Assembly: GCF_013694105.1 (NCBI RefSeq)
Contig: NZ_JACEFG010000002.1
Coordinates: 868,001 to 932,000, forward strand
Direction: 5' to 3'
DNA length: 64,000 nucleotides
DNA from: Halobacillus locisalis
GTDB lineage: Bacteria > Bacillota > Bacilli > Bacillales > Halobacillaceae
In this document: positions 37,945-47,073 of the stretch, piece by piece
Numbering within the stretch: position 1 is the first letter of the stretch
How the letters are laid out: every line of letters begins with the position of its first letter
Notes under the pieces: model-generated
Seen by the model: only the letters and a program-made list of their open reading frames with translations
The model's database searches: none
What the model was told of the DNA's origin: nothing
Position numbers and translations under genes: made by a program

Positions 37945-40315
37945 AGTGCACGACAGCTCCTTCTAGTTCGTTTTTCGTATAATAGCTCGGGATGTCTTCC
38001 AAGCGATAATAGCCGTTTTCGTCATCTACGAAATTTAATCGATCCCCATCAATGAGTAAATAAGGATCTCCTTTAGACAAGTCCAATTGTGAAGATTCAA
38101 TGATTACTTCTGTGGAATGATTCTCATAGGTCAAAACTACTCCACCTAAGTCGATCACGGTCGGCTTCGCGTCTACTGCATGTTCGGATTGAGTCGTAAA
38201 TGACATCATCGCATGCTTACCAAGAGGGAGGTCATCTTCACCGAATGTATTGAATTTCGTAATGAATAACTGATAGGTCGTATCATACTCATAGCCACCT
38301 GATGCAGGACGGATTTTCACGGTATCCCCCTGAATGCTTGTGGATAGGGGAATGACTTCCTTATTTTCATCCAGCAGGAAGATCGAATCACCATGTAAGT
38401 CAGGCTTGCTGTTAAAGGTGATGGTCCATTCTTTATCTGTCGCGACGTTCAATTTTCTCCCGAAGTTCAGGAACTGTAACGTATCTTGTGGATCTGATTC
38501 GACGATGTTTCCATCCTCCGTCAATTCATCGATCAGGTCTTTCGTGTCGGGGTGGTCGACCATGAGCTGATTCATGGTCAGGTTGAACGTTACATCAGAG
38601 AATGACTCATACTCCAATGGGGATAAGTCATAAATCAGGTTCCCCTCTAGGTTCACATGCTCTAAAGAGGGGAGCTGATCGATGTCCTCGACACTTTCGA
38701 TTTGATTATAAGCGAGGTGAATTCGCGATAAACGATTCAAACCTCTGAGCGGTTTGAGGTCTTCAATCTCGTTCTCATTTGCGTACAGTTCAATTAATCG
38801 GGAAAGGCGATCGATATCAGATAAATCCTTGATTCTATTTTTACTCATGTGCAGTGATTTCAAATCTCTCATCTCATCGAGGACATCGATATCTGTAATA
38901 CGATTGTCTGAAATCCATAGATTTTTCAAGTCACCCAGCGGTTCCAAGCCTTCGATCTCTTTGATTTGGTTGTTGGATAGATAAAGAGAATCAAGGTTCG
39001 TCAGTTGCCCTAAAGGATGGACATCGAGAATGGAATTGTCCGATAAGTTCAGCCATTCTAATTTATCCAAGTCATCCAAGAAGATGGTCGACGTGATGAG
39101 GTTGTTCGATAACCCTAAGTGCGTCAGGCTCTTTAGATCCTTTAATCCCCATAGATAGTCGATCTGATTGTTACTGACGTATAGCTTTTGTAAATCGGTC
39201 AAGTCTTGCAATGGACTGATCGATTCAATCTGGTTATTCGATAAATAAAGTTCTTCTAAAGAGTGGAAATGTTCGATTCCATCTATATTCGATAGATTCT
39301 TATTCTGAAGATCGAGCACGGGAATGTGCGTCACCTCATTCTTGAAAATCTCCTCATCGTCTTCTTTATCGAGAAATTCACGTATCGCTTCTTCAAAGTT
39401 CTGGTCGGTAAACTGAATGGTGGAGTCGGTATCGTTTCCGGACTCGCTACCTTGCTGTGGTAAGTATGTCAGGGAACCTGACTCGATTGGTAGTCTGTTC
39501 ATCCAGTCCAGTTCGGTTGAAGGAGTCGTGACGTCCAGCACATTTTCCTCTACGCGAAGCTCTTTGACCTTTTCCCATTTGTATAATGGAGAAAGGGTGG
39601 TCAATTGATTATCGCTTAAAAGCAGAGATTCTGTCTGAACCAGATTCCGAAGCGGAGCCACGTCCGTTAACTGATTGGATTGTAAATGCAGACTCTTCAT
39701 ATTGGTCATATTTTTTAGCGGCTTTACATCCGAGATATTATTATGATCTGCCCATAGTGTCTCTAATTTTGATAATGGGCGTATATCGTCTAGTGAGTCT
39801 AGCTCATTGTCATTAACATATAAGTGACGTAGAGAGTCTAAATTACGGACAGGTCTAAGGTCATAAATACGGTTGCTATTCAGCTTAAGTTCACGGAGAT
39901 TCACAAGAGAGCGAACCGGCGTGATGTCTGTAATTTGATTCGCAGACAAAGAAAGGATAGACAAAGTCTCCATTCCGTCCAAAGCTTCTATATCCCGAAT
40001 GACGTTGTTATGTAACTGAAGTTCTTCTAAGTTTTCCAAATAGGAAAGTGACATAATCGATGTCAATTCATTATGGGATAGATCTAATCTTTTCAAGTTT
40101 TTGTACCTTTCAATCCCAGCAAGAGAATTCAACTCGTAATGGGATAAGTCGAGTTCTTCCACTTCCGCTTTTTCATCTGGTGTTAAGGAGGTTTCTACCC
40201 CGAGTTCTTCTTGGATCGCATCTTCTAATTCTTCGGCAGAAATCGTGATAGGAAGGGATAGAAGGGCTGTAAGCATCAAAGCTGAAGCTAAGGATCGTTT
40301 TACTAAATTATGCAT
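37937..40315 (-). CDS. Secreted leucine-rich-repeat protein (internalin-like) with SbsA Ig-like domain
   Basis: The protein is 792 residues with a signal peptide ending near TISAEE. Two blocks of 22-residue SDS22-type LRRs (about 55-270 and 325-590) have the pattern LEELYLSNNQIESISPLQDLTD. They are separated by a short spacer that contains a second copy of the LRR cap. An SbsA-type Ig-like module (EWTITFNSKPDLHGD, about 615-715) and a short C-terminal beta region follow. It has no LPxTG or SLH anchor. It is probably a binding protein at the cell surface. The ATG at 40315 is preferred, with GGAG eight bases before it; a GTG at 40324 overlaps that site. First gene of an operon with the RCC1 gene. 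Confidence 0.88.
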   Translation of the reverse strand: MHNLVKRSLASALMLTALLSLPITISAEELEDAIQEELGVETSLTPDEKAEVEELDLSHYELNSLAGIERYKNLKRLDLSHNELTSIMSLSYLENLEELQLHNNVIRDIEALDGMETLSILSLSANQITDITPVRSLVNLRELKLNSNRIYDLRPVRNLDSLRHLYVNDNELDSLDDIRPLSKLETLWADHNNISDVKPLKNMTNMKSLHLQSNQLTDVAPLRNLVQTESLLLSDNQLTTLSPLYKWEKVKELRVEENVLDVTTPSTELDWMNRLPIESGSLTYLPQQGSESGNDTDSTIQFTDQNFEEAIREFLDKEDDEEIFKNEVTHIPVLDLQNKNLSNIDGIEHFHSLEELYLSNNQIESISPLQDLTDLQKLYVSNNQIDYLWGLKDLKSLTHLGLSNNLITSTIFLDDLDKLEWLNLSDNSILDVHPLGQLTNLDSLYLSNNQIKEIEGLEPLGDLKNLWISDNRITDIDVLDEMRDLKSLHMSKNRIKDLSDIDRLSRLIELYANENEIEDLKPLRGLNRLSRIHLAYNQIESVEDIDQLPSLEHVNLEGNLIYDLSPLEYESFSDVTFNLTMNQLMVDHPDTKDLIDELTEDGNIVESDPQDTLQFLNFGRKLNVATDKEWTITFNSKPDLHGDSIFLLDENKEVIPLSTSIQGDTVKIRPASGGYEYDTTYQLFITKFNTFGEDDLPLGKHAMMSFTTQSEHAVDAKPTVIDLGGVVLTYENHSTEVIIESSQLDLSKGDPYLLIDGDRLNFVDDENGYYRLEDIPSYYTKNELEGAVVHYD

Positions 40316-40400
40316 GGGTTTCACTCCGAACTGAATGTGATCATACCTTCTTCTTATATCGGGAAATTTCTAGATTTATCAAGTCATAGCGACATGAAAA

Positions 40401-40426
40401 AACTCCAGACCGAGTAGGGTCTGGAG
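40401..40426 (-). terminator. Terminator of the SN-rich membrane protein gene
   Basis: CTCCAGACC and GGTCTGGAG form a perfect 9-bp stem around GAGTAG, with T-run on the minus strand. Confidence 0.88.
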
Positions 40427-40432
40427 CTCTGA

Positions 40433-41302
40433 TTAAAATTGACCGGCCACTTGACTTAAGAGGTTCGATTTTCTAGATTCCTTGGCACTCTCATATTGAG
40501 ATTTGAACTCACTGGCTGCATTCTTGCTATGTCCATGTTTAGCCAGCTCGTTTTGCATTGCCCCGTAAACGCTTGAGAAAGCGGCGTCTGTTTTACTTTC
40601 TAGACGAGAAGCGGCCGCTTTGTATTTCTGATAGAAATAAGCGTACGAAATGTCTTCTCCTGATTCTTTTTTCGCTACATACTCGCTTTTAGCTTGGCCG
40701 ACTAGATTACTCAAGCGTGACTGTGCTTGAGATTCCAGTGAGCTGAAGCTAGGGCGATATTTACTTTTAATCTCCGCTACAGACAATGAGTTTGATGATG
40801 TGTCATTGGACGTTGAGTCATTACTGCCTGTTGCTGAACTGTCATTACCATTACTATTGTTATTGCTGTTAGAACTGTTTGAAGAGTCCATGTTATTATT
40901 CGAAAATCCATTGCTATCGTTTGATGAATTGCCGCTTGATGAGTTGGATTCGTCTGAGCTTGAGTCATCGTTTCCACCTTCATCTGAATCCTCGTTCTCA
41001 TCAGGTGTATTGGTTTCGAAAGTGGCATCATTAGAAGAGTTCGAGTTCTGAGATGATTCGTCACCGTCATTGCCGGACTTCGATGCGGTGCTCGCCTTAT
41101 TTGATGATTTCTTATCGGAATCAGAGTCCTCACCTGTAGGAGCAGCATCATCAGGCAAGTCGATGTCATACTCTGTATCGGCAATTTCATCGACAGTTTC
41201 GTCCGCTGTGTCATAGTCTTTCATAGTGAATAAGTATGTAAAGTAGCCCCCTACCATAAGTAGAACAGCAAGAATTCCAAGTGCAATGTATTTCTTCTTC
41301 AT
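40433..41302 (-). CDS. Membrane-anchored protein with Ser/Asn/Asp-rich linker, paralog of the protein at 23984-24514
   Basis: This 289-residue protein has an N-terminal anchor (YIALGILAVLLMVGGYFTYLF), then YDTADETVDEIADTEYDIDLP. A low-complexity linker of Ser, Asn, Asp and Glu spans about residues 55-172. The C-terminal helical domain has SNLVGQAKSEYVAKKESGED and SYAYFYQKYKAAASRLESKTD. Both folded blocks match the paralog 16 kb away, while the linker does not. The linker would hold the C-terminal domain away from the membrane, perhaps across the wall. Function is unknown to me. RBS is GGAGGTG. The LRR gene on the same strand lies downstream, past a terminator. Confidence 0.85.
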   Translation of the reverse strand: MKKKYIALGILAVLLMVGGYFTYLFTMKDYDTADETVDEIADTEYDIDLPDDAAPTGEDSDSDKKSSNKASTASKSGNDGDESSQNSNSSNDATFETNTPDENEDSDEGGNDDSSSDESNSSSGNSSNDSNGFSNNNMDSSNSSNSNNNSNGNDSSATGSNDSTSNDTSSNSLSVAEIKSKYRPSFSSLESQAQSRLSNLVGQAKSEYVAKKESGEDISYAYFYQKYKAAASRLESKTDAAFSSVYGAMQNELAKHGHSKNAASEFKSQYESAKESRKSNLLSQVAGQF

Positions 41303-41504
41303 TTGCCCACCTCCAAATTTTCAATTAGTTGATAGTATAGCATGGATAATTATAGAAAGAGAGAGATGAATCATACTTTAGTATGGTTCATTGTCAAAAA
41401 AGGTCATATAATGATGAATCTTAGTGTCAATTTAGCTCACTTAGGTATTATAGAGTAAAACTTAGTTCATATCTACTATCCATTGATGAAAAACGTTATA
41501 CTCT

Positions 41505-41534
41505 CTATAAGTTAAACTTTTGTTTAACTTATAG
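41505..41534. promoter_or_regulatory. Perfect 13-bp inverted repeat, operator-like
   Basis: CTATAAGTTAAAC at 41505-41517 and GTTTAACTTATAG at 41522-41534 are exact complements with four T between. It lies in the 427-base gap between divergent genes and has no T-run, so an operator is more likely than a terminator. The rest of the gap shows no other clear signal. Confidence 0.6.
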
Positions 41535-41729
41535 TATGTTGAATAGAGTTTGTAATATATGCTCGAAGTTTGTCATATTATTTCCTTTATTTAATTGAAT
41601 AATAGATGGGAATCGGGTATCCTTAGATTATTCTTTTTAAATTCCAAGTGATTCCTATAATGTAGTTTTTTGTACTCATCTCACTTGAGGGTTTGGAACT
41701 AAAATTTGTTGAAGAGGTGATGGTTAAGT

Positions 41730-43949
41730 ATGAATAAGAAATTAAAGCGTGGAGTTAATGGTGCATTAGTCACAGCAATGGCCGCGACTCCGGTTTTGGC
41801 TTTTCCGGTAGATAAGGCTCATGCGGATGAAGACACAGAAAACATCTTAGATATGATGGAGAAGCTAGACGACATTAATAGTGAGCTTACCACCGAAGAG
41901 GTAGACAAGCTTGAAGACGCAAAAGACTTGTTCCGTAGAAACGTATCTTGGGAAGATTTTACTTCGTTTGTTCAAATTGAAGGTATGAGCCAAGATCAAA
42001 AGGAAGAGTTTATTGAAAATATCGTTAACATAATGAATTTCTCTTCTTATACAGATTTGCTCAACTCAGTAGAAGACTTCGAGAGTACATACAACGGTGA
42101 TGGTCCTGACCAGGTTAACTTAGAAGATACACTTGATGTAACTTTTGATGAATTTCTTAAGTTTCTAGTCGGTGTTCAAAGTGGAGCATTCGAGTACATG
42201 GAAGATAATCGTGATGATGTAGCAGAAGCTGCTTTATCTAATGATGATGAAGATTATCGTTCATTACTAAATAATGCATATCGCTATTCGTTAGATAGTC
42301 TAACTTCTACTAACGAAGATATTTATGAAAAGTTAAATGACCAGGTAATCTTCGGACAAGACGGAATCATGGGGTACTACATCGACCTTATTTATGATGA
42401 AAATGACTCTGATGATACTTTTACTGACGATCAACAGGACCAAATGAAAGAAGCACAAGAGATACTTATCCAAGCTTTGCTTGAAGCAACAGCACCAGTG
42501 GACAATGGTAATGATGAAGACGATGATGATAACGACAATGGAGGAGGATCCTCTGGAGGAAATACTGGCGGTAATACAGGTGGGGATGACGGAGATAACG
42601 GACAAACAGATCCAACCGACCCGACAGATCCAACTGATCCAGAAGAACCAGGTGAAGACGGAGACGACGATCTAGTCGTAGACGTTGATCCAGAAGACGA
42701 TCAAGTTCTTGTTGATGAAGAAGCCGTTGACGTTGTAGAAGAAGAAACAGCAGACGGTAAAACGCGTGTAAATGTAAACGTCGATGGGGATCGTATCCAA
42801 AAGTCTATTCAAGATCTTGATCCTGAACAAGTTCGTAAAATAACGATCAAAGTCACGAATGGTAACGATGCCAACCGTATTCCGGTTATCAACGTTCCAT
42901 CTAAAGCTGTGAAAGCCATTGCTGAGAAGAACCCGAATGCGATTCTTGAAGTAGGTACAGAGGATGCTGCTTATGAGCTGCCTGTTCAAGAAATTGACTT
43001 GGCTCAGTTTGCTCAAGACCTAGGGGCAGATTCTGAAGACGATGTTGAAGTTGAAATTCAGGTGAACGTAGTCTCTGAAGACGATGCAGAGTCTACAACG
43101 GCTATTCAAAACAACAACTTACGTACAACGGCTCCAGTAATCGAGTTCACAGTGCGTGCGAAGTCTAGTAATGGCCAAGTGAAAGACGTAACGAAGTTCA
43201 AATCATACGTCAGTCGTTCCATTCAAGGTCAAAATGATTTCAATGCAACTTTCTCAACAGCTGTCCTGTTAAAGCCAGACGGTACGTTCATGCCGATTCC
43301 TACTTTGTTCAATGGTAGCTCTGCAACAATGAAGAGCCAAACGAACAGTAAATACACCATCGTAGAAAATGACGATGTATCCTTCACGGACATTGCTGAT
43401 CTTTGGAACAAAGAGCAAGTTGAGAAACTAGCAGCAAAATATATCGTTCAAGGTAAAGAAGATGGCTCATTCGAACCACAATCTTCTATCCGTCGTTCTG
43501 AATTTTCTGCTCTTGTCTCCCGTAGTTTAGCACTACTAGCGGATGAAAACGCAGAGCTTCCGTTCACAGATATTCGTGAATCAAAATGGTATGCGGATCC
43601 AATCGCAGCCGTTTATGAAGCAGGAATCGTCCAAGGTCGTGAAGATAACACATTCGATCCAGATGCTGAATTGACACGTATTGAAGGTGTCTTGATGCTT
43701 GACCGTCTATTCGAATATGTAGGGTATGATAGTGCGGAACTTAACACAGATTTAAGTATCATGGACTTCGAAGATGAAGGAAGTATCCCGACATACGCAC
43801 GTGACGCTGTCGAGCGTATGGTACAAGCTGGTGTCATTAATGGTCGTGGAAACGGAAACTTCGATCCATATGGCAAGCTTGACCGTGCCGCTATGGTTAA
43901 AGTATTAGATGAGTCTCTAGAATTCGTAGATTTCATCAGTGAAGACTAA
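41730..43949 (+). CDS. SLH-domain surface protein with acidic linker
   Basis: The product is 739 residues. A signal peptide ends at AHAD. An acidic helical domain of unknown type spans about 35-255. A Gly/Asp/Asn-rich and then Pro/Thr/Asp-rich linker (DPTDPTDPTDPEEPGEDG, about 260-320) leads to a beta region (about 325-560). Three S-layer-homology domains end the protein (about 560-735: FTDIADLWNKEQVEKLAAKY, FTDIRESKWYADPIAAVYEA, IPTYARDAVERMVQAGVING). The SLH end should attach it to secondary cell-wall polymer. It may be a structural surface protein; the substrate or partner is unknown. RBS is GAAGAGGTGATG. Confidence 0.88.
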   Translation: MNKKLKRGVNGALVTAMAATPVLAFPVDKAHADEDTENILDMMEKLDDINSELTTEEVDKLEDAKDLFRRNVSWEDFTSFVQIEGMSQDQKEEFIENIVNIMNFSSYTDLLNSVEDFESTYNGDGPDQVNLEDTLDVTFDEFLKFLVGVQSGAFEYMEDNRDDVAEAALSNDDEDYRSLLNNAYRYSLDSLTSTNEDIYEKLNDQVIFGQDGIMGYYIDLIYDENDSDDTFTDDQQDQMKEAQEILIQALLEATAPVDNGNDEDDDDNDNGGGSSGGNTGGNTGGDDGDNGQTDPTDPTDPTDPEEPGEDGDDDLVVDVDPEDDQVLVDEEAVDVVEEETADGKTRVNVNVDGDRIQKSIQDLDPEQVRKITIKVTNGNDANRIPVINVPSKAVKAIAEKNPNAILEVGTEDAAYELPVQEIDLAQFAQDLGADSEDDVEVEIQVNVVSEDDAESTTAIQNNNLRTTAPVIEFTVRAKSSNGQVKDVTKFKSYVSRSIQGQNDFNATFSTAVLLKPDGTFMPIPTLFNGSSATMKSQTNSKYTIVENDDVSFTDIADLWNKEQVEKLAAKYIVQGKEDGSFEPQSSIRRSEFSALVSRSLALLADENAELPFTDIRESKWYADPIAAVYEAGIVQGREDNTFDPDAELTRIEGVLMLDRLFEYVGYDSAELNTDLSIMDFEDEGSIPTYARDAVERMVQAGVINGRGNGNFDPYGKLDRAAMVKVLDESLEFVDFISED

Positions 43950-43964
43950 GTAGAGTATAATAAA

Positions 43965-43996
43965 GAATCCGCTGGCCCTTGGGTCAGCGGATTTTT
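43965..43996 (+). terminator. Terminator between the SLH gene and the convergent isomerase gene
   Basis: AATCCGCTG and CAGCGGATT with inner CCC/GGG pairs form a long stem, followed by TTTTT. Confidence 0.9.
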
Positions 43997-44004
43997 GGTT
44001 GCTA

Positions 44005-44757
44005 TCATTTTAAGTTTTGTTTGATAAACTCCATACTTATTTCCAAACTTTCTAGTGGCGTCCGTCGACTTTCATCCTGTTCAACAATGAACCAGTCCAC
44101 ACCAATTTCTTTTCCTTTCTCCCAAACCGCTCCAATATCAACGCCACCCGTTCCTAATTCAGCAAAGAACTGATCGTCATCAACGGTCATATCTTTCAAA
44201 TGAACAAGAGGGGAACGGTTGCTATAGGTTTGTAGCCATTCCACAGGATTCTCTCCCGCTTTCTGCAACCAATAAATATCAAATTCTGTTTGAAGGTGAG
44301 CGGATGACGTATCTTCAAAGATCGACTTTAAAGCCGTGCGTCCGTCAGATAGGGTTTCTAATTCAAAGTCGTGATTATGATAGCAAAGCGTCAATCCTGC
44401 TTCTTTGCAACGCTCCCCAATCTTATCTAAGTCTTGAATCAACACGTTGTAATCTTCTTCCGTACGCTCTGTTATGTAAGGGCATACAATATAGTTGCTG
44501 CCAATCACTTTCTGTTCTTCGATTACATCGTCCAAGCGATTACGTAGATCGTCTAAAGGAATATGGCTGGATGCCGATTTAAGACCGAGTTCGTCCAGCA
44601 TCGTTTTTACCTCAGAAGCGGAGTGCCCTCCGAATCCGGCAAATTCAACACCGTCAAATCCCAATTCGGCTACCTTCTCAAGGGTACCTTTAAAGTCTTC
44701 AGCTGTTTCATTCCGAAGCGTATAGAGTTGTGCAGCAACAGGAATCGTTGTCATCAT
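44005..44757 (-). CDS. Sugar phosphate isomerase/epimerase-like protein (xylose-isomerase TIM barrel)
   Basis: This 250-residue protein has the AP-endonuclease-2/xylose-isomerase barrel: VAAQLYTLRNE, ELGFDGVEFAGFGG, CYHNHDFEL with metal-binding His, LQTEFDIYWLQKAGE, LVHLKDM and WFIVEQDES. These proteins act on sugars or keto-sugars with a divalent metal. Two ATGs are adjacent; the first, at 44757, is six bases from GGAG and is used. It is divergent from the catabolic operon beginning at 45298, which encodes a second, distinct member, so a linked sugar pathway is likely. The substrate is unknown. Confidence 0.88.
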   Translation of the reverse strand: MMTTIPVAAQLYTLRNETAEDFKGTLEKVAELGFDGVEFAGFGGHSASEVKTMLDELGLKSASSHIPLDDLRNRLDDVIEEQKVIGSNYIVCPYITERTEEDYNVLIQDLDKIGERCKEAGLTLCYHNHDFELETLSDGRTALKSIFEDTSSAHLQTEFDIYWLQKAGENPVEWLQTYSNRSPLVHLKDMTVDDDQFFAELGTGGVDIGAVWEKGKEIGVDWFIVEQDESRRTPLESLEISMEFIKQNLK

Positions 44758-44953
44758 GATCCTCTCCTTTATTTGTATTTGCCCCATTATATAACAATTT
44801 TTACTCTTTTCGAATTCATACGCCTATGAAATTTATGATTTACGTAGTAGAAAAACCAAGAATAGTAGAGATTTAGCGCGAATTATATCGTTTTCGGTAT
44901 TCGCTAATTATTGAAGAGATTCTTATAATAGAGGGGGAAAGGAGGCGGGGAAC

Positions 44954-45109
44954 GTGAACGAAATGTTGCAACGAATCAACTGTACAGATGCGTTCTGCTG
45001 GCATTGCCGTAAGGGAGTCTCACGAGAAGAATTGATGATCATAGAAGAAATCGGGACGACGATTGCAGAACTCTGTTATGCATGTTATGAAGAAACCATG
45101 ATGAATTGA
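44954..45109 (+). CDS. Small four-cysteine protein (zinc-ribbon-like), 51 residues
   Basis: A GTG start at 44954 follows AAAGGAGG by the usual distance. The sequence has two CxxC pairs 26 residues apart, in FCWHCRKG and LCYACYEE, which would suit one zinc ion. No signal peptide. TATAAT lies at 44924-44929, and a strong terminator follows 50 bases past the stop, so the gene looks complete and independent. I do not recognise a named family; a small regulatory or chaperone-like zinc protein is possible. Confidence 0.72.
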   Translation: MNEMLQRINCTDAFCWHCRKGVSREELMIIEEIGTTIAELCYACYEETMMN

Positions 45110-45160
45110 TAGTTTTATATTGTATAAAAAAAGAATGAATGTTACGATTTACATAATTCA

Positions 45161-45187
45161 TGCACCGTCCTCGGTGCAGATTTTTTT
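45161..45187 (+). terminator. Terminator after the four-cysteine gene
   Basis: TGCACCG and CGGTGCA form a 7-bp stem with a four-base loop and seven T. Confidence 0.85.
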
Positions 45188-45196
45188 AGCATCTAT

Positions 45197-45267
45197 TGTA
45201 AACGCATTCAAAAATAAGGATAACGCAACCTTCTCTTTTTTTAATTGTTATTGAAATCGATTTCAAT
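45197..45267 (+). promoter_or_regulatory. Control region of the ThuA operon: cre-like site and perfect palindromic operator
   Basis: TGTAAACGCATTCA (45197-45210) is cre-like and overlaps a possible -35 box (TTGTAA, with GATAAC 17 bases later). ATTGAAATCGATTTCAAT (45250-45267) is a perfect 18-bp palindrome centred on CG, the form expected for a LacI-family operator. It lies 30 bases before the start codon. The regulator is not in this window. Confidence 0.65.
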
Positions 45268-45297
45268 GAAGAAGAGATACGGAGAGGAGATTTACAG

Positions 45298-46017
45298 ATG
45301 AACGTACTTGTATGGAATGAATTCCGACATGAACAAGAGAATGAAGTCGTCCGTGATATTTACCCTGAAGGCATCCACAGCGCGATCGCTGAGTTTCTTG
45401 AGGAAGATCACGCCACGGTGAAAACCGCGACATTGGATGAAGAGGAACATGGTCTGACTGACGAAGTATTGGCAGAGACGGACGTACTCGTATGGTGGGG
45501 ACATAAAGCGCACGAAGAAGTAAGTGAAGAAGTTGCGGAAAAAGTGAAGCAACGCGTCCTGGATGGTATGGGACTTGTTGTGCTGCACTCCGCTCACTTT
45601 TCAAAACCATTCAAGAAATTGATGGGCACATCCTGCGACTTGAAGTGGCGTGAGGCGGATGATAAAGAACGCATCTGGGTCGTCGATCCGAGCCACCCGA
45701 TCACAGAAGGACTCGGAGAATACATCGATATTGAAAAAGAAGAAATGTACGGCGAGCACTTCGACATTCCCACGCCGGAAGAGTTGATTTTTGTGAGCTG
45801 GTTCGAAGGCGGAGAAGTGTTCCGAAGCGGAGCTACCTTCCGTCGCGGACGCGGAAAGATTTTCTACTTCCGTCCCGGTCACGAAACGTATCCGACATAT
45901 TATCATAAAGACGTCCAAAAAGTTATCAGAAATGGCGTCCAGTGGGTAAACAATAACGAAACGCCTACACCTGTTTATGGAAACGCTAATCCACTGGAAG
46001 AAATCAAAACCAAATAA
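45298..46017 (+). CDS. ThuA-domain protein
   Basis: The protein is 239 residues, all ThuA (trehalose-utilization, class I glutamine-amidotransferase-like fold): [73 protein letters not shown]. Family members work in degradation of trehalose, maltitol and other glycosides with Gfo/Idh dehydrogenases, and two such genes follow directly. No signal peptide. First gene of a four-gene operon behind the palindromic operator; RBS GAGAGGAG. Confidence 0.9.
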   Translation: MNVLVWNEFRHEQENEVVRDIYPEGIHSAIAEFLEEDHATVKTATLDEEEHGLTDEVLAETDVLVWWGHKAHEEVSEEVAEKVKQRVLDGMGLVVLHSAHFSKPFKKLMGTSCDLKWREADDKERIWVVDPSHPITEGLGEYIDIEKEEMYGEHFDIPTPEELIFVSWFEGGEVFRSGATFRRGRGKIFYFRPGHETYPTYYHKDVQKVIRNGVQWVNNNETPTPVYGNANPLEEIKTK

Positions 46018-46032
46018 AAGGAGTGGTCGATT

Positions 46033-47073
46033 ATGTCTAAATTGAATGTTGCTGTCATTGGTTGTGGAAGTATTGCTCAACACCGTCACTTGCTAGAGTA
46101 TCAGGCCAATGAACACGTCAGCATCACTGCTGTCTGTGATCTCGTAGAAGAGCGTGTCGAGAAAGTCGCTCAGAAATATAACGCAAAAGCCTATACGAGC
46201 TATGAAGAGTTGCTCGCAAAAGAAAATGTGGATCTCGTCAGTGTATGCCTTCCCAACTACCTGCACGCACCCGTATCTATCGCGGCACTGAACGCAGGCA
46301 ACCACGTTTTGTGTGAAAAACCGATGGCGACATCCCGCGAAGAAGCAGAGCGTATGATTGAAGCGGCTGAAGCAAGTGGCAAAACCTTAATGATTGCGCA
46401 CAATCAGCGATTTGTCCCATCTCACCAAAAAGCCAAGGAATTAATCTCAGAAGGCGCGATCGGTAAAGTCTATAGCTTCCGCACCGCTTTCGGCCACGGG
46501 GGCCCAGAAGGGTGGAGCGTAGATGGTGAGGAGAGCTGGTTCTTCAAAAAAGACGAAGCCTACATCGGTGCCATGGGCGACCTCGGCGTACATAAAGCCG
46601 ACCTGCTTCGCTACATCTTAGGACAGGAATTCGTAGATGTTGCTGGATTCGTCCAAAACAACGCCAAATCAGGCATCACAGTCGATGATAATGCGGTTTG
46701 TATTTTGCGTTCAGAAAGCGGGATCGTCGGTACTATGGCAGCAAGCTGGGCGTACAACCCGAACGAAGACAATTCAACCGTCATTTACGGAGAAAAAGGA
46801 ACGCTTCGTTTAGAAGATGACCCAGAATACTCCCTCGTTGCCCAGTACACGAACGGTGATGTCGTCAACTATCAGCTCGGAAAAATCCAGTCCAATGACG
46901 AAGGCGGACAAAACAACTCCCACGTCATCGACCACTTTGTCGACAGCGTCCTGAATGGTACCGAACCATTGATCACCGGAGAAGAAGGCATGAAGTCCCT
47001 TGATGTCATTTTAGGAGCGCTCCGTTCAGGCGAAACCGGCCAAATCAGCCGTCTTGAGAAGGTATCCAAATGA
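46033..47073 (+). CDS. Gfo/Idh/MocA-family oxidoreductase (first copy)
   Basis: This 346-residue protein has an N-terminal Rossmann fold (VAVIGCGSIAQHRHL), the family motif HVLCEKPMATS and a C-terminal alpha/beta domain (GDLGVHKADLLRYILG). It oxidises or reduces a sugar or polyol with a tightly bound NAD(P). Its stop overlaps the start of the second copy. The two copies share motifs but are clearly different, so they may form a heteromer or act in consecutive steps. Confidence 0.93.
   Translation: MSKLNVAVIGCGSIAQHRHLLEYQANEHVSITAVCDLVEERVEKVAQKYNAKAYTSYEELLAKENVDLVSVCLPNYLHAPVSIAALNAGNHVLCEKPMATSREEAERMIEAAEASGKTLMIAHNQRFVPSHQKAKELISEGAIGKVYSFRTAFGHGGPEGWSVDGEESWFFKKDEAYIGAMGDLGVHKADLLRYILGQEFVDVAGFVQNNAKSGITVDDNAVCILRSESGIVGTMAASWAYNPNEDNSTVIYGEKGTLRLEDDPEYSLVAQYTNGDVVNYQLGKIQSNDEGGQNNSHVIDHFVDSVLNGTEPLITGEEGMKSLDVILGALRSGETGQISRLEKVSK

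Noticed and set aside
40777-41214. 145-codon frame inside the SN-rich membrane protein gene
   Set aside because: It is a shadow of the low-complexity linker in another frame; the plus-strand frame 40800-41051 is the same artefact.
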